From an uncultured bacterium (GTDB taxonomy: Bacteria; Spirochaetota; UBA4802; JAGODF01), in assembly GCA_937921485.1 (NCBI GenBank), contig CAKZSV010000057.1, positions 17,825 to 81,824 on the forward strand: DNA of 64,000 nucleotides, in the 5' to 3' direction. Shown piece by piece: positions 51,858 to 62,038 of this stretch. The number at the start of each line of letters is the position of its first letter. Position 1 is the first letter of the stretch. Position numbers and translations under genes: made by a program. Under the pieces are notes generated by a model. That model saw only the letters and a list, made by a program, of their open reading frames with translations. It had not been told where the DNA came from and made no database searches.

Positions 51858-54128
51858 CTACTGAACAACCTGAAAGCGAACTTCCTTCACAAGCGCATCG
51901 CCTTCGAAAATTCGAACAGTGTGGCTTCCCGGAACAAGCGCCACGGGCATTGAAATACTCGAGGAAAGGGATTTTCGAATCCCTTCGTTAATTTTGTACG
52001 ACCACCGCGCAGCGTTTCCCGCCGGGCAATGGATGACAATCGGTATCTGCTGGACTGACGAACTGATGTGAGGATCCAGCAAAAACACCTGCCCATCAGC
52101 GGGCGAAATAATTTCCGGCTTTGAAATCCCGAATTTTGTCATCTTCGAAAGGGGAAGCGGACACACATCACACAGCTTATCCAATCGATCGTTTTCACTC
52201 ACAAGTTCCACGGAAGCGCGACAATGCGCTCCTGCAAGCTTACCCGTTAATCGACACGCTGATTTTGTCGTCCAGCTTGCAGGATAATGAAAACGGGGTG
52301 TTGCACCATGTGCAAGCATGCGCATCACCTGATGGAATATCCTTCCCGCACCGTATCCACCCGAAACTCCCTGCATTTTTTTCCCGCTGAAATTGCCCAC
52401 CCAGACCCCCACCACATACTTTTCTGTATAACCGATTATCCACGCGTCGCGATAATCGCTCGATGTGCCGGTCTTTGAGGCAACCTCGAAAGGAAAATCC
52501 TGAAAGTTTCTCTTGCCGAACGCACGCCTCCGCGCCTCGCGGTCAGCAAGGATGTGTGTGATGTAATACGCAGATTTTTCCGAAAATAGTTTTTTTCGTA
52601 TGCCGCAGGCAATCTCCGTGCCATCAGAAAGCTTTCCCACGCATAGCGGCCGCATCTCCCCTTTTGAAGCAAACGCAGCATACGCCGTCACGAGTTGCAA
52701 AAGCGACGCTCCCGCCGACCCGAGCGCCATTCCCGGGCCATGATGATGCGGTCCTTTTCGAAGATGGTCGAAGCCGGCGCTTTCCAGAAAGGCATAGAAT
52801 TTTTCATCGCCGATTTTTCGCATAAGCCACACCGCCGGAATGTTGCGCGAGGTTGCAAGCGCGTCGCGCAGCGTCATGCTTCCCCAGAAGCGCAAATCGT
52901 AATTTTGAGGCTGAAAGATTTCCCCTTCCACGTCGGTTTCAAAGCCGAAAGGTGTATCTGAAAGCAATGTCCAGGGACGATACTCAAACAGGTCTATGGC
53001 AAGCGCGTATATGAACGGCTTCAGCGTGCTTCCGGCAGAGCGGATGCTGAGCGCGCCGTTGACCTGGCCTTCGGATTCATCGTAATAATCGACCGAACCT
53101 ACCATGGCGCGAAGCAAAAGCGGTCCATCGTTCTCCGGAACTTCAATCACCAGCACTGCGCCGTTCGTTCCTCCAAACTTCTTTACAGATTCAATCTCAT
53201 TTTTTACAATCTCACGAATTGTGTTATTCATGTTCGCAGAAAGCGTGGCAACAATCTTGCCTTTCGCAGCGGGAAATTTTTCCTTAAAGAACGCAACGAA
53301 ATGCGGCGCGATTCCGCCTCGATTGAACTGATTTTCCACCAATTGAATATTCTTGCTACCAGCGCTTTCTTTCATGGAGCTAAATAGCGATGCAGTAAAA
53401 TCTCTTATTTGCTGATCGTTTTTTTTATCCTGCGCGATGATGCCTGCACCGACAAGCTTCAGGTGCAATCCCTCAAAGCGGCGCACGAACGCATCCTGCG
53501 CCATTGACGTGCGCCGTATGAACACTGCTAACGCGCACGACTCCTCAGGCGTAAGGTGCCGCGCGTCGTGATTGAACAATCGGCGGGATGCCATGGCCGC
53601 GCCAGCACAGTTATTCGGAAATGGCACAAGGTTGAGATATGCTTCGAGAATTTCCCGCTTTGTATAATGAAGCTCCAGTTTCAACGCATACATCGATTCA
53701 AAGATTTTGCGCAAAAAGCTGTTTTTGGGCAATCTTCCGGCATACAGAATTCTCACAAGCTGCTGCGTGATTGTGGAAGCGCCTGAAACAAGCTTCAATG
53801 ATGAAATGTTTTGCCGCATCGCCCGCACTAATGCGATGGGATCGATGCCGAAATGTCGGTAAAATCGTTTGTCCTCAGCCATAAGAACGGCATGAATAAA
53901 ATACGCAGGGAGTTCATCGATGGAAATCCATTCCTGAAAAGAACCGCTCGCGCGATCCCGGAATACGTGCAGCACCATCCCTTCCTGCGATAGGAGGGTG
54001 CACGATCCACCCCTCAGCAAAATATCTCCCGGAGGAACGGCAAAAAACACCGCGGGCGTTAGAAGCGCAATGCACAGAAGAACCCGCGGCTTTGTTAAAA
54101 TTTTTCTGAGCTTTTCAAACCATCTCAT
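51858..54128 (-). CDS. pbpC: Penicillin-binding protein 1C
   Basis: A 756-residue bifunctional peptidoglycan synthase. An N-terminal anchor is followed by the glycosyltransferase domain (about 50-230; AEDKRFYRHFGIDP, STITQQLVR, KREILEAYLN). The transpeptidase (about 300-610) has the SxxK serine in SAGSTLKPF, the SRN-type SRNIPAVW and KTG in ASKTGTSSDYRDAW. A C-terminal BiPBP_C domain (about 660-756) begins after CDVCPL. It overlaps the alpha-2-macroglobulin gene by 4 bases, the classic pairing with yfhM: the macroglobulin traps proteases when the wall is breached and PBP1C repairs it. Confidence 0.95.
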   Translation of the reverse strand: MRWFEKLRKILTKPRVLLCIALLTPAVFFAVPPGDILLRGGSCTLLSQEGMVLHVFRDRASGSFQEWISIDELPAYFIHAVLMAEDKRFYRHFGIDPIALVRAMRQNISSLKLVSGASTITQQLVRILYAGRLPKNSFLRKIFESMYALKLELHYTKREILEAYLNLVPFPNNCAGAAMASRRLFNHDARHLTPEESCALAVFIRRTSMAQDAFVRRFEGLHLKLVGAGIIAQDKKNDQQIRDFTASLFSSMKESAGSKNIQLVENQFNRGGIAPHFVAFFKEKFPAAKGKIVATLSANMNNTIREIVKNEIESVKKFGGTNGAVLVIEVPENDGPLLLRAMVGSVDYYDESEGQVNGALSIRSAGSTLKPFIYALAIDLFEYRPWTLLSDTPFGFETDVEGEIFQPQNYDLRFWGSMTLRDALATSRNIPAVWLMRKIGDEKFYAFLESAGFDHLRKGPHHHGPGMALGSAGASLLQLVTAYAAFASKGEMRPLCVGKLSDGTEIACGIRKKLFSEKSAYYITHILADREARRRAFGKRNFQDFPFEVASKTGTSSDYRDAWIIGYTEKYVVGVWVGNFSGKKMQGVSGGYGAGRIFHQVMRMLAHGATPRFHYPASWTTKSACRLTGKLAGAHCRASVELVSENDRLDKLCDVCPLPLSKMTKFGISKPEIISPADGQVFLLDPHISSSVQQIPIVIHCPAGNAARWSYKINEGIRKSLSSSISMPVALVPGSHTVRIFEGDALVKEVRFQVVQ

Positions 54129-57100
54129 TTGACGATTGCATCTGCGCTGCCCGTGCGCCCGAAGACTTCCGGCTCATACATCAAAAATGCGTGTGCGGCA
54201 GGCGCGGTAGATTTTCCTTTTACCACGGGACGGCCGAGATAATAAAACTCGTGAATACCAGGCGAAAGATAATTGCGCGAGATGACAACCCTATCGTCAC
54301 GAAGTTCATAACGATCGCTGTCATGCTCCCACCACCATCCGCTCTGCGGCTCACGCTTCTCTCTCAAAAAACGATCAATCGCTGCACTTTCAGTGGCGAA
54401 GTTCGATGTGACAGGCTCCACGTTTGATGGCAAAGGATCGGATACTAAAAAATTAAAATACGGCTTTGGATTGACAACCGTAATTCTATACAGATACAGT
54501 TCTCCGCGCGCAAGCGTGTGCGCATTTTCCAGAACGACTTCGCCTTTTGCGCCGGTCTTAAGCCGGAAGATATCCTTGCGGATTTCAATTCCTTCATCGC
54601 GCGGCTGGACGGTCAAAAGCTTCGGAGAATAGCGCAGAGTGGCGCTGTAGTACAATCTCGCTTTTGCGTGCGATATGGAAAATGCAAATGGCTGAACGAT
54701 TCCCGGCTCGGTCATCGACAGAAGGTCGCGCATCTGAATCACTTTTGTCGAAATTGCATTTGACCTTGCAGAAAGCGTATCTTCAAACACGGCTTTATCC
54801 CCAATGCGTACGTGCGCCTTAAAATCTCCGCTTTCCTTTTCATACTTTTTGGCATATTCCGAAAGTGCCACGGCAAGATTTCCGGCGCCATGGCTCTCAT
54901 TCCACAGTTTGCCTGCCCTGTCGTCAATGGCATAGCGCACAATCTGCGGGATGAGCGGATTCGACGAATCGAGTGCGATGAACATCCGGAGCAGCACTCC
55001 AAGTGTGGAAGAACCGGAATAGAAGGAACTTCCCAGCGCATATCGCGGCTCTTCCCGGAAGGAAATGGAGCGGGTGGTGAAGTCCATCCGGTTTTTCGCG
55101 TAGTTCACAAGCCGTGCAATATCATCGTCTTTATCAAAACGATTTACCTTCCTGGTACTGGCAAGGCCGAGCGCAAGATTGCCTTTCGCTCTCAGCGAAA
55201 GCTTTTGTTCGTTCTGGAGAAGCACCCGTTCAAGGTCGCGCACATTTCTTTTCTCCTTTGCAAGAAGTTGATAGATGAGCGCGTAGTTTTCAAACATGCA
55301 TATTTCAGGCTCATGTCCGGGTCGGCGCACATACGAGGTGAGATAATCGAGCGCTTTGCGATATATTTCCTCGTCAACGTCATAGCCGCACTCCCGGGCA
55401 TATTGCAGCACAAAAACAACGTATGCGCTCAGATAGGGACTGCTGATTCGAAAAGCCGAGTCCGACCATAACGAAAAACCGCCATCGCTGTTTTGAAAAT
55501 TGCCGATCGCATCCAGAAAGAGATCCTTCACTTTTGTAAAATCGTACCCGTCGCTTTTTTTCGGTTCAAAGTGAAAACGCTGGAGAAGTTTTCCTGCTGA
55601 AATCGCGCAGAGAAATGCAGAAGCACGCTGTTCGAGGCAGAAGTACGGATTCGATGCATAAAATCCAAATGCCTTCTGCAACCCGGTGAGCGCCGTTAAC
55701 GAAAGTGCAATTTCAAGCGTTCCGAGTTCATCGAGCACTTCATTCTTTGAAGGAACTTTTACACCTTCTGAAATTGTATCATCGGTGAATCCCGCAATCG
55801 TGAATGCCTCCACCGGAGGATGTTCGCGAACGGGAAATGAAAACGCTACCTGGTCTTTTGCTCCTGATGCATCGCCCTTCGCTTTCATTTCGCATCGTAT
55901 GAGCCCCTTTGCCTCTATAGCGCTGTTTTTGTTCATCGCGCCTTTCTGATGCATATAGGCCTGCACGTGTAATTTCACTGGAAATGTCACTTCTTTCGAA
56001 GCGCCCTTTGCGATGAAGACCACTTTGCGGGCATCATGCTGCGAGCCTCTATTGAAGAAAAGAAGCGGTGAACCGATAAAAACTTCAAATTCTGCATCAC
56101 GCGAGGTCTGATTGACAATCACCGCGCCAACTTCAAGCTCGTCTCCCGGACGTATGAAGCGGGGCATAAGCTGCTGTACCACCACGGGAGTGCGCACCAC
56201 AAATTCTTTTTCTTTGGATGCATATTTCCCTTTTGCGCTTGCGAGGGCAAGGAGCCTGAAGGTGGTGAGATTGTCGGGAAGCTTGAAGCTCACCCGCGCG
56301 TTTCCGTCACCATCGGTTTTAATCATCGGATTCCAGTATGCCGTGTATTTAAAATTCTTCCGCGTGCCGTCATCGCTGTCGAAATGGAATCCGCCAAATC
56401 CTGTATCGCCTTCACCATCGCCACCGCCGGGCGCATTTCCTTTGAGCGCATAAACTAGCTGATGAACAAGGAAGCGCCGGTTTTCGATGGCACGCACAAA
56501 GAGTGGCCATTGACCATAGAATGCCTTCACCGGATCGGGATAATGATAATTCACTAAATCGAGCACCCCGCGATCTGCCGCTGAAAGCGCCACCTCGGCA
56601 TGCGGCTCAGAAATAATTTTTACATTCACCGTATCGCCGGGCGCATACTCGCTTCGATCGGTGGAAAGTTCAAGCTTCGCCTTTTTCGATGAGGTATTTA
56701 CTTTTAATTTTATAATACCGATCTTAAAACGCGGAATGCCCAAATCTTCGGTAAAGAGTTTTTTTCGATCAGTTCCAGGAGGCAAATCCTTCGCCCGCGG
56801 AGTGATGAGCATAACGCTCACATAGACGTTCGGCACATACTCCTGTGAGATGGGAATTTCGAGAGGTTTGCCCTCATTGCCGATTGCCATCGACTTCTTC
56901 CAGATGACATTTTCCCGCTCGAGCGTCACAATAGCCTGCGCTTTCGGAAATGGCGACTGCACCAGCACGCGCGCCGTCTCACCCGGCCGGTATTCATCCT
57001 TATCCGCGACAAGCTTTACCACATCATCATTCGGAAGCCACCATCCCCCGAAATCTCCACCCCATGCATACAGCCGCATGCGGCTTGCAGCAAGGCCGTT

Positions 57101-60076
57101 TTTTTCTTTTACTGTGATAATATACGTGCCTGCTGAGGGAGGCTGAAAGGTGAATTTTTTTGGTTCATGCGATAATGCCATTTCGGAAGAGTGCACGACT
57201 TTGACCGTGCGAATGTTTTCAGTCTGGCGTGAACCGCCGGGGCCTTTGCTCTGAATCGATTTTATTTCCTCGCGGTGGACAATAATCTGAACATCAGCCG
57301 CACCGCCAGCCTTTCCTGTGTTGTCGAGCGCCACAAGGTCGAATTGAAACGGCTGCTTGAAATTGCGATAGGGCATATCCGTGCGCATGCCGAAGATGAA
57401 ATTGCCCGCGCTCACCATACACGATGCGATATTGGTGACCGATTTGTTATCGACATCCGAAACCCGCGCTTCAATTTCGAGATCGTAGGGAGCGCTGATC
57501 GAAAGTCCGTCATTTTCACCATCGGACATCGGCGAAAGTATGAGGTCGTAAGGGAAAACACCGGCGACATTTGTTTTCCCTTCCACGCTGGCATAATAGT
57601 CATACGTGTTTCCATGCGTTTCCAGAAAAACATCATCGCCAAAAAGATACTCGCCATAGCGCTCTACGAAAATATGCGCAGGCCTGCGGCGAACGGTGAG
57701 TTGCACCGGGGCATTTTGCATCGGAGCGCCAAAGAGATATTTCCCCAGCACCTCAAGGCGCATCTTTTGATTGACCCGCGAGGGAACAATGCCCTTCGTT
57801 TCAACGGAGAACGAAACCGGTCGAAATTCCTCAACCTGGAAGGTATCATACAGTTTTTCGCTTCTCTGTTCGCCTGCGTCTCCAGGATTCACGTACAGCG
57901 TATAATGGCCTACTGGCGCACCATCGGGAATATTGAACGAACCGCTCACGCCTCCCTCTTCGCTTATCTCAATTGCGTTGTCGAAAACCTCCTTGCCTTC
58001 CGCATCGCGAATCTCCACCTTTGCGGTAGTGCCAAATAGGCGAGGCGAATGATATTTCCCACCGGACCACAGGCCAAATACGGCTTTGAAGTGCATCTCG
58101 TCGCCGGGGCGGTACAATTTTCGATCGAATACCACAATGCCGTTCACAGATATCCCATGCTTATCCTTCGAATAATCAGCCAGCGAATACATGTACAATT
58201 CATTATCCCGAGCTGTGACAAAGGCCTTATCATTCACCCCGTTTTTCGCTTCGGCAAGAAAGATAACTTTATCATCTTTTGTGATGGTATGCGTCTTGAT
58301 GGCGCACGAGCCCTCCCAATCGGTGACGCATCTGCCTACCTGCCGTTTGCCCTCATACGCGCTCACCTGAACACCCTTCATGGGCGTCCCGTTAGTGAGG
58401 GAATGCACCCACACGACCGACTGCTCTATCCCCTGTTTGACGGTGAGACCAAGGTCGGTCGATTGCACATAGATAGTGTAGGATTCTTTTGTATTTTTAT
58501 GTCTGTCATAACCAGGGACAAGTGCAGAAAATTGCATCGCAAGCCATCCACGCCGCGATGTATCAAGATACGAAGAAAAATCAAAACCGAGCTTTGCTGC
58601 CTGGTTTGGTCCGATATTCGTCTTCCATGAAATATCCGAAATTTTGTGCGCATTTCCAAACAGGGAATAACCATCCTTCGCCACGGATGCTGCAAGTTCT
58701 TCAAACGTAAACGAAGAAATGCTCACATCGACTTCCTTCAAATTCGCCACATCGGCAGGAATTTTTTGCGCCATCAGCGCTTCAATGCATACATGATCAG
58801 AGATGGTATGCAGAGACGGGCGATACGATGGCATTTCAACCTGAAAGGTGTTTTCTCCCCGAAGAGAATTGCCATACGCATCTTTCAAAGCTCTCGATAT
58901 TGCAATTGTGTATTTCGTGCCGGGACGAAGTTCCCATGCGCTCAATGGTAGCGATTCAATCTTTCCTTCTTCCCCCCACCGCCAGCGCGCCTTTGGTGAA
59001 AACGTTACATGTTTGATGATATCACGCGTATGCACGGGATTATTGAACCGCAGCCGATAGCGCCATACATCCTGAAAATACGAAACATCATCGCTATCGA
59101 GGCTTGCTTCTAAAGGCCCATAGGTGGTAAACTCCTTCTCGAAGTCGCTTTCCATGGGCATATTGCCTCCCGACGGCATGAGACGCTTTAAAATTGTAAG
59201 CGATACCGCTTCATCTCTTCCATACGCCATCTCCGGCACCACAATGACAACGCGCTCGACATCGGCCTCAGAAGGAGTATAGCCAAATCGCACGAGAGAA
59301 GCCCTCGCGGGCCGCACAACTTTAAAGGGGATCGCGCGACCTCCGGATTTCAATCTGCAATTCTTTTCAACATCGGAAAGCGATACCGGATAATTGAACG
59401 TAATTTGAAACGATTGATCGTATTCTATTCGTTCAGGAAGGCCATAGGAGTCGATGCCGGGCAACGCAAGGTTGAGCACTTTAAGGCCCGGAGTGCGGAA
59501 TTCAAAGCGAAAATCTTTTGAAAGCGTTTTCCCGTTCAGCGCCTTAATGCCCTTCGGAACTTCAACGCGATAGGCAGCGCCGGGATTGTAGCCCTTTTTT
59601 GGTACAAAAGCACAGGCACGGCTACCATACCAGCGAAAATTTCCTTCGAGTGCGGGCCTGACCGAAAATACACCTTCAGTACGCTCCTCAAGCTTCGCAA
59701 GCGGCACAATGGGATGATTGAACACCACCACAATTTCTTTTTTGAGATCATCGTGAGAAATGTCGCCCTGCGGGGTTGCCTGCACAATGCGAAGTTCGGA
59801 ATCATCCTGGCCCTGAGGCACATCGCTGCTTTTCCCCTCATAGCCTACCTCAACGGGATTGCCGGATTGTGCGGAAACTATGGAAAAAAGCACACCCGCG
59901 AGAATGCTTCCCGCGCACGCGACAATGAGAATACCATACGCCGGTTTTATTTCTTTTATATGTGATGTGAATCCAATAGCGCGTTGAACAGAATGATAAA
60001 AGATCGAAATGAAAATTTTTTTAATGGATGTGCAAATTGAAAGAATAATGATTGAAATATAATTAATTAAGCTCAT
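54125..60076 (-). CDS. Bacterial alpha-2-macroglobulin
   Basis: A 1983-residue envelope protein. A membrane anchor (about residues 46-68; IVACAGSILAGVLFSIVSAQ) takes the place of a lipobox, and multiple MG-type beta domains follow. The thioester motif CLEQ is at about residue 1480 within FCLEQRASAF, and an alpha/alpha-barrel with PYFCLEQ and YALGSS follows. The family traps attacking proteases: bait-region cleavage exposes the thioester. The length is above the usual 1650 of E. coli YfhM. GGGAGG is 5 bases before the ATG. It is the first gene of the pbpC operon. The N-terminal anchor has two hydrophobic helices (about 3-25 and 46-68), which is unusual. Confidence 0.92.
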   Translation of the reverse strand: MSLINYISIIILSICTSIKKIFISIFYHSVQRAIGFTSHIKEIKPAYGILIVACAGSILAGVLFSIVSAQSGNPVEVGYEGKSSDVPQGQDDSELRIVQATPQGDISHDDLKKEIVVVFNHPIVPLAKLEERTEGVFSVRPALEGNFRWYGSRACAFVPKKGYNPGAAYRVEVPKGIKALNGKTLSKDFRFEFRTPGLKVLNLALPGIDSYGLPERIEYDQSFQITFNYPVSLSDVEKNCRLKSGGRAIPFKVVRPARASLVRFGYTPSEADVERVVIVVPEMAYGRDEAVSLTILKRLMPSGGNMPMESDFEKEFTTYGPLEASLDSDDVSYFQDVWRYRLRFNNPVHTRDIIKHVTFSPKARWRWGEEGKIESLPLSAWELRPGTKYTIAISRALKDAYGNSLRGENTFQVEMPSYRPSLHTISDHVCIEALMAQKIPADVANLKEVDVSISSFTFEELAASVAKDGYSLFGNAHKISDISWKTNIGPNQAAKLGFDFSSYLDTSRRGWLAMQFSALVPGYDRHKNTKESYTIYVQSTDLGLTVKQGIEQSVVWVHSLTNGTPMKGVQVSAYEGKRQVGRCVTDWEGSCAIKTHTITKDDKVIFLAEAKNGVNDKAFVTARDNELYMYSLADYSKDKHGISVNGIVVFDRKLYRPGDEMHFKAVFGLWSGGKYHSPRLFGTTAKVEIRDAEGKEVFDNAIEISEEGGVSGSFNIPDGAPVGHYTLYVNPGDAGEQRSEKLYDTFQVEEFRPVSFSVETKGIVPSRVNQKMRLEVLGKYLFGAPMQNAPVQLTVRRRPAHIFVERYGEYLFGDDVFLETHGNTYDYYASVEGKTNVAGVFPYDLILSPMSDGENDGLSISAPYDLEIEARVSDVDNKSVTNIASCMVSAGNFIFGMRTDMPYRNFKQPFQFDLVALDNTGKAGGAADVQIIVHREEIKSIQSKGPGGSRQTENIRTVKVVHSSEMALSHEPKKFTFQPPSAGTYIITVKEKNGLAASRMRLYAWGGDFGGWWLPNDDVVKLVADKDEYRPGETARVLVQSPFPKAQAIVTLERENVIWKKSMAIGNEGKPLEIPISQEYVPNVYVSVMLITPRAKDLPPGTDRKKLFTEDLGIPRFKIGIIKLKVNTSSKKAKLELSTDRSEYAPGDTVNVKIISEPHAEVALSAADRGVLDLVNYHYPDPVKAFYGQWPLFVRAIENRRFLVHQLVYALKGNAPGGGDGEGDTGFGGFHFDSDDGTRKNFKYTAYWNPMIKTDGDGNARVSFKLPDNLTTFRLLALASAKGKYASKEKEFVVRTPVVVQQLMPRFIRPGDELEVGAVIVNQTSRDAEFEVFIGSPLLFFNRGSQHDARKVVFIAKGASKEVTFPVKLHVQAYMHQKGAMNKNSAIEAKGLIRCEMKAKGDASGAKDQVAFSFPVREHPPVEAFTIAGFTDDTISEGVKVPSKNEVLDELGTLEIALSLTALTGLQKAFGFYASNPYFCLEQRASAFLCAISAGKLLQRFHFEPKKSDGYDFTKVKDLFLDAIGNFQNSDGGFSLWSDSAFRISSPYLSAYVVFVLQYARECGYDVDEEIYRKALDYLTSYVRRPGHEPEICMFENYALIYQLLAKEKRNVRDLERVLLQNEQKLSLRAKGNLALGLASTRKVNRFDKDDDIARLVNYAKNRMDFTTRSISFREEPRYALGSSFYSGSSTLGVLLRMFIALDSSNPLIPQIVRYAIDDRAGKLWNESHGAGNLAVALSEYAKKYEKESGDFKAHVRIGDKAVFEDTLSARSNAISTKVIQMRDLLSMTEPGIVQPFAFSISHAKARLYYSATLRYSPKLLTVQPRDEGIEIRKDIFRLKTGAKGEVVLENAHTLARGELYLYRITVVNPKPYFNFLVSDPLPSNVEPVTSNFATESAAIDRFLREKREPQSGWWWEHDSDRYELRDDRVVISRNYLSPGIHEFYYLGRPVVKGKSTAPAAHAFLMYEPEVFGRTGSADAIVK

Positions 60077-60196
60077 GGAACCTCCCGGCTATGAAATTTA
60101 GAATAGCATAATCAAGAGTTATTCCCCCCGCAGCATACTATGCCTCAAAAAGAAAAGAAAAAAAGAATATATTCGTCAATTACTTTATTGCATGCG

Positions 60197-60730
60197 TCAG
60201 CAACCCGGGATATCACATCCCGCGCTCTTCCATCCCCCGACAAGGATGCGTATCGCCAATTCATTGCACCGGTCTTTTGAAAAAGAAGGAAACCTCACCG
60301 ACAGAAGCGCCCCCAGTACGGCAAGCTCCATCAATCGGACGGAGTGCTCGCATCCTTCGATTTCGACAGTAACCTTCCGGTCATACCGCAATCGCAGCGG
60401 AATGACAAACGAAACGCCCACATCCCAGTCAAGGCGCGTGATTGAAATTGTATGGTTCACTGCTTTGCCTTTCATTTTGACGCTTCCCCGCGAAAAGATC
60501 AGCACCTGCGCGTGCAAACCGAGCTTTTTGGCGCAGCGATACACGAAATGTATCAATGCATGAGGCATGGTGCAGGTGAAATAGCAATTCCCCTTCTTTT
60601 TCTTCAGCGGCTTGATGTATGTTCTCACTTTTCCATTGACATTGCGCGGAACGACAACATAGCGCTCGGAGGGGTCAATCCAGTTGAGAGGAATAACATT
60701 ATTGTTTGATTGTATAGTATGCCGGAGCAT
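60197..60730 (-). CDS. Unknown 177-residue protein
   Basis: A basic protein of 177 residues with no signal peptide and no membrane segment. I do not recognise it. The beta-rich character and SERYVVVPRN with a following VRTYIKPL faintly suggest a PilZ-like or similar fold, but the PilZ RxxxR...DxSxxG signature is absent. Six cysteines are scattered, three near the C-terminus. No Shine-Dalgarno precedes the ATG. It is in the same direction as the 119-residue gene upstream and 27 bases from it, which suggests a two-gene unit. Confidence 0.55.
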   Translation of the reverse strand: MLRHTIQSNNNVIPLNWIDPSERYVVVPRNVNGKVRTYIKPLKKKKGNCYFTCTMPHALIHFVYRCAKKLGLHAQVLIFSRGSVKMKGKAVNHTISITRLDWDVGVSFVIPLRLRYDRKVTVEIEGCEHSVRLMELAVLGALLSVRFPSFSKDRCNELAIRILVGGWKSAGCDIPGC

Positions 60731-60757
60731 GGATGATAATAAAATAGCAGAGAAAGC

Positions 60758-61117
60758 TCACCCCTGTTTTTTTAAAATTTCTTCCGCGGCCATTTTCAAT
60801 TTCGGCGATACTTTCAGCGGAGGAAGCTTTACCTCGGTAATGGGTGTTTCGGTTGAATCACCCGCCTTAATCCACAACGCAAGCGCGTAGATCATGCGAT
60901 CGTGGATCTGCTGGACCATGTCGTTCCTACCCGCAAGCCGATAATATTTCAGCGCATTGAGGGGAAGTTTTTTATCGAAGAAATAAAAGTCGCCAACCCG
61001 CGTCAGCCCATCCTTATAGCCGGTCTTTTCGTACACCTCCGCCGCCTTTTCGATGTGCCCACTATTGAAAAGTTCATTGGCACGGCGAATCAGTTCAACG
61101 CGCGTTTTATCATCCAT
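60758..61117 (-). CDS. Unknown TPR-like 119-residue protein
   Basis: A small helical protein, RANELFNSGHIEKAAEVYEK followed by LPLNALKYYRLAGRN, resembling two TPR-like helical repeats. It ends in a charged tail with LKVSPKLKMAAEEILKKQG. There is no signal peptide. A weak GGATG precedes the ATG. It probably starts the transcript that includes the 177-residue gene. Proteins of this length and repeat type are common in spirochaetes; no function can be given. Confidence 0.6.
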   Translation of the reverse strand: MDDKTRVELIRRANELFNSGHIEKAAEVYEKTGYKDGLTRVGDFYFFDKKLPLNALKYYRLAGRNDMVQQIHDRMIYALALWIKAGDSTETPITEVKLPPLKVSPKLKMAAEEILKKQG

Positions 61118-61288
61118 ACATCCGCACCCGTCTGTCCTCTATCATAGCGGGTATAATTTTTCAAGTAAAAAATTATGTCGTATGAAAAATATGGAGGTGA
61201 ATCACGTCATTGCACTCCGCGCCAGAAACGAAGCAATTATATAGCACACATCAGCACCGAATGGAGAAATCCATTTATCGAATTATTG

Positions 61289-61325
61289 AAGGTGCTCCGT
61301 GAGGCTTGCGAAGTGAGCACCTTCA
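61289..61325. terminator. Hairpin after the AIM24 cluster
   Basis: GAAGGTGCTC at 61289-61298 pairs with GAGCACCTTC at 61316-61325 (10-bp perfect stem, 17-base loop), 21 bases after the last AIM24-like gene. T-richness downstream on the minus strand is modest. Confidence 0.5.
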
Positions 61326-61345
61326 CGGTTATACATGCTCAAGAA

Positions 61346-62029
61346 TCAATCACCCGATGAGGACGTCTGCACTCTCCTGAACTGATCGGCCCATGCCGCA
61401 AACGAGTTTTGATTGCGCGTCTGAATCCAGAGCCTTCCCGAACCGCTGAAGCGGCAGACCAGCCCTTCGCCCGAAAGAAAGAGCGACTTGAGGCCGCCGA
61501 CTTTTTCAATGCTAAACGTAAGCGACGGATCGAAAGCAACAATATGGCCGGTATCCACGATATACTCGCCCTGCAATTGCACAAGATGTATTGCGCCGAA
61601 GCTTGAGAAAAAGAGCGTACCGCTGCCCGATGCCTTTAAAAAGAAGAGCCCTTCGCCTCCGAAGAACGCCTTAAAACCGCCCCATTTGCTATCGATTGAA
61701 ATACCCTGACTGGAACAGACAAACGCGCTTTTGGACATCACCAGATCATTTCCGGAAAGCTCTATCACCTCAAGGTCGCCGGTGGTGGCAGAAGTGAAAT
61801 AAATTTCTCCCGATGAACCCTGGGCGGTGAACGTGTTTACAAAGAACGACTCGCCCCCCAAAACAGAGCGCTTGAGCGATTTAAGAATCCCTCCCCGTGC
61901 TTCTGTTTTGATTTCAATATTCGACGACATCGCCACCATCGCGCCGGATTCAGCCACGATGGATTCGCCCGCATCAAGGTTTACTTTCACGCACGGAAAA
62001 TCAGGTTTGCCTAATATTTCGTATTTCAT
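61346..62029 (-). CDS. AIM24/TIGR00266-family protein, copy 3
   Basis: A 227-residue beta-rich protein. Family features are ESIVAESGAMVAMSSNIEI at the start, LGGESFFVNTFTA, GEGLFFLKASGSGTLFFSS, YIVDTGHIVAFD and GLVCRFSGSGRLWIQTR. The fold is a trimeric double beta-helix-like structure found from bacteria to mitochondria (AIM24); the biochemical role is not established. A good AGGAGG precedes the ATG. It is the last of three tandem copies and 9 bases from the second. Confidence 0.88.
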   Translation of the reverse strand: MKYEILGKPDFPCVKVNLDAGESIVAESGAMVAMSSNIEIKTEARGGILKSLKRSVLGGESFFVNTFTAQGSSGEIYFTSATTGDLEVIELSGNDLVMSKSAFVCSSQGISIDSKWGGFKAFFGGEGLFFLKASGSGTLFFSSFGAIHLVQLQGEYIVDTGHIVAFDPSLTFSIEKVGGLKSLFLSGEGLVCRFSGSGRLWIQTRNQNSFAAWADQFRRVQTSSSGD

Positions 62030-62038
62030 GGTTTCCTC

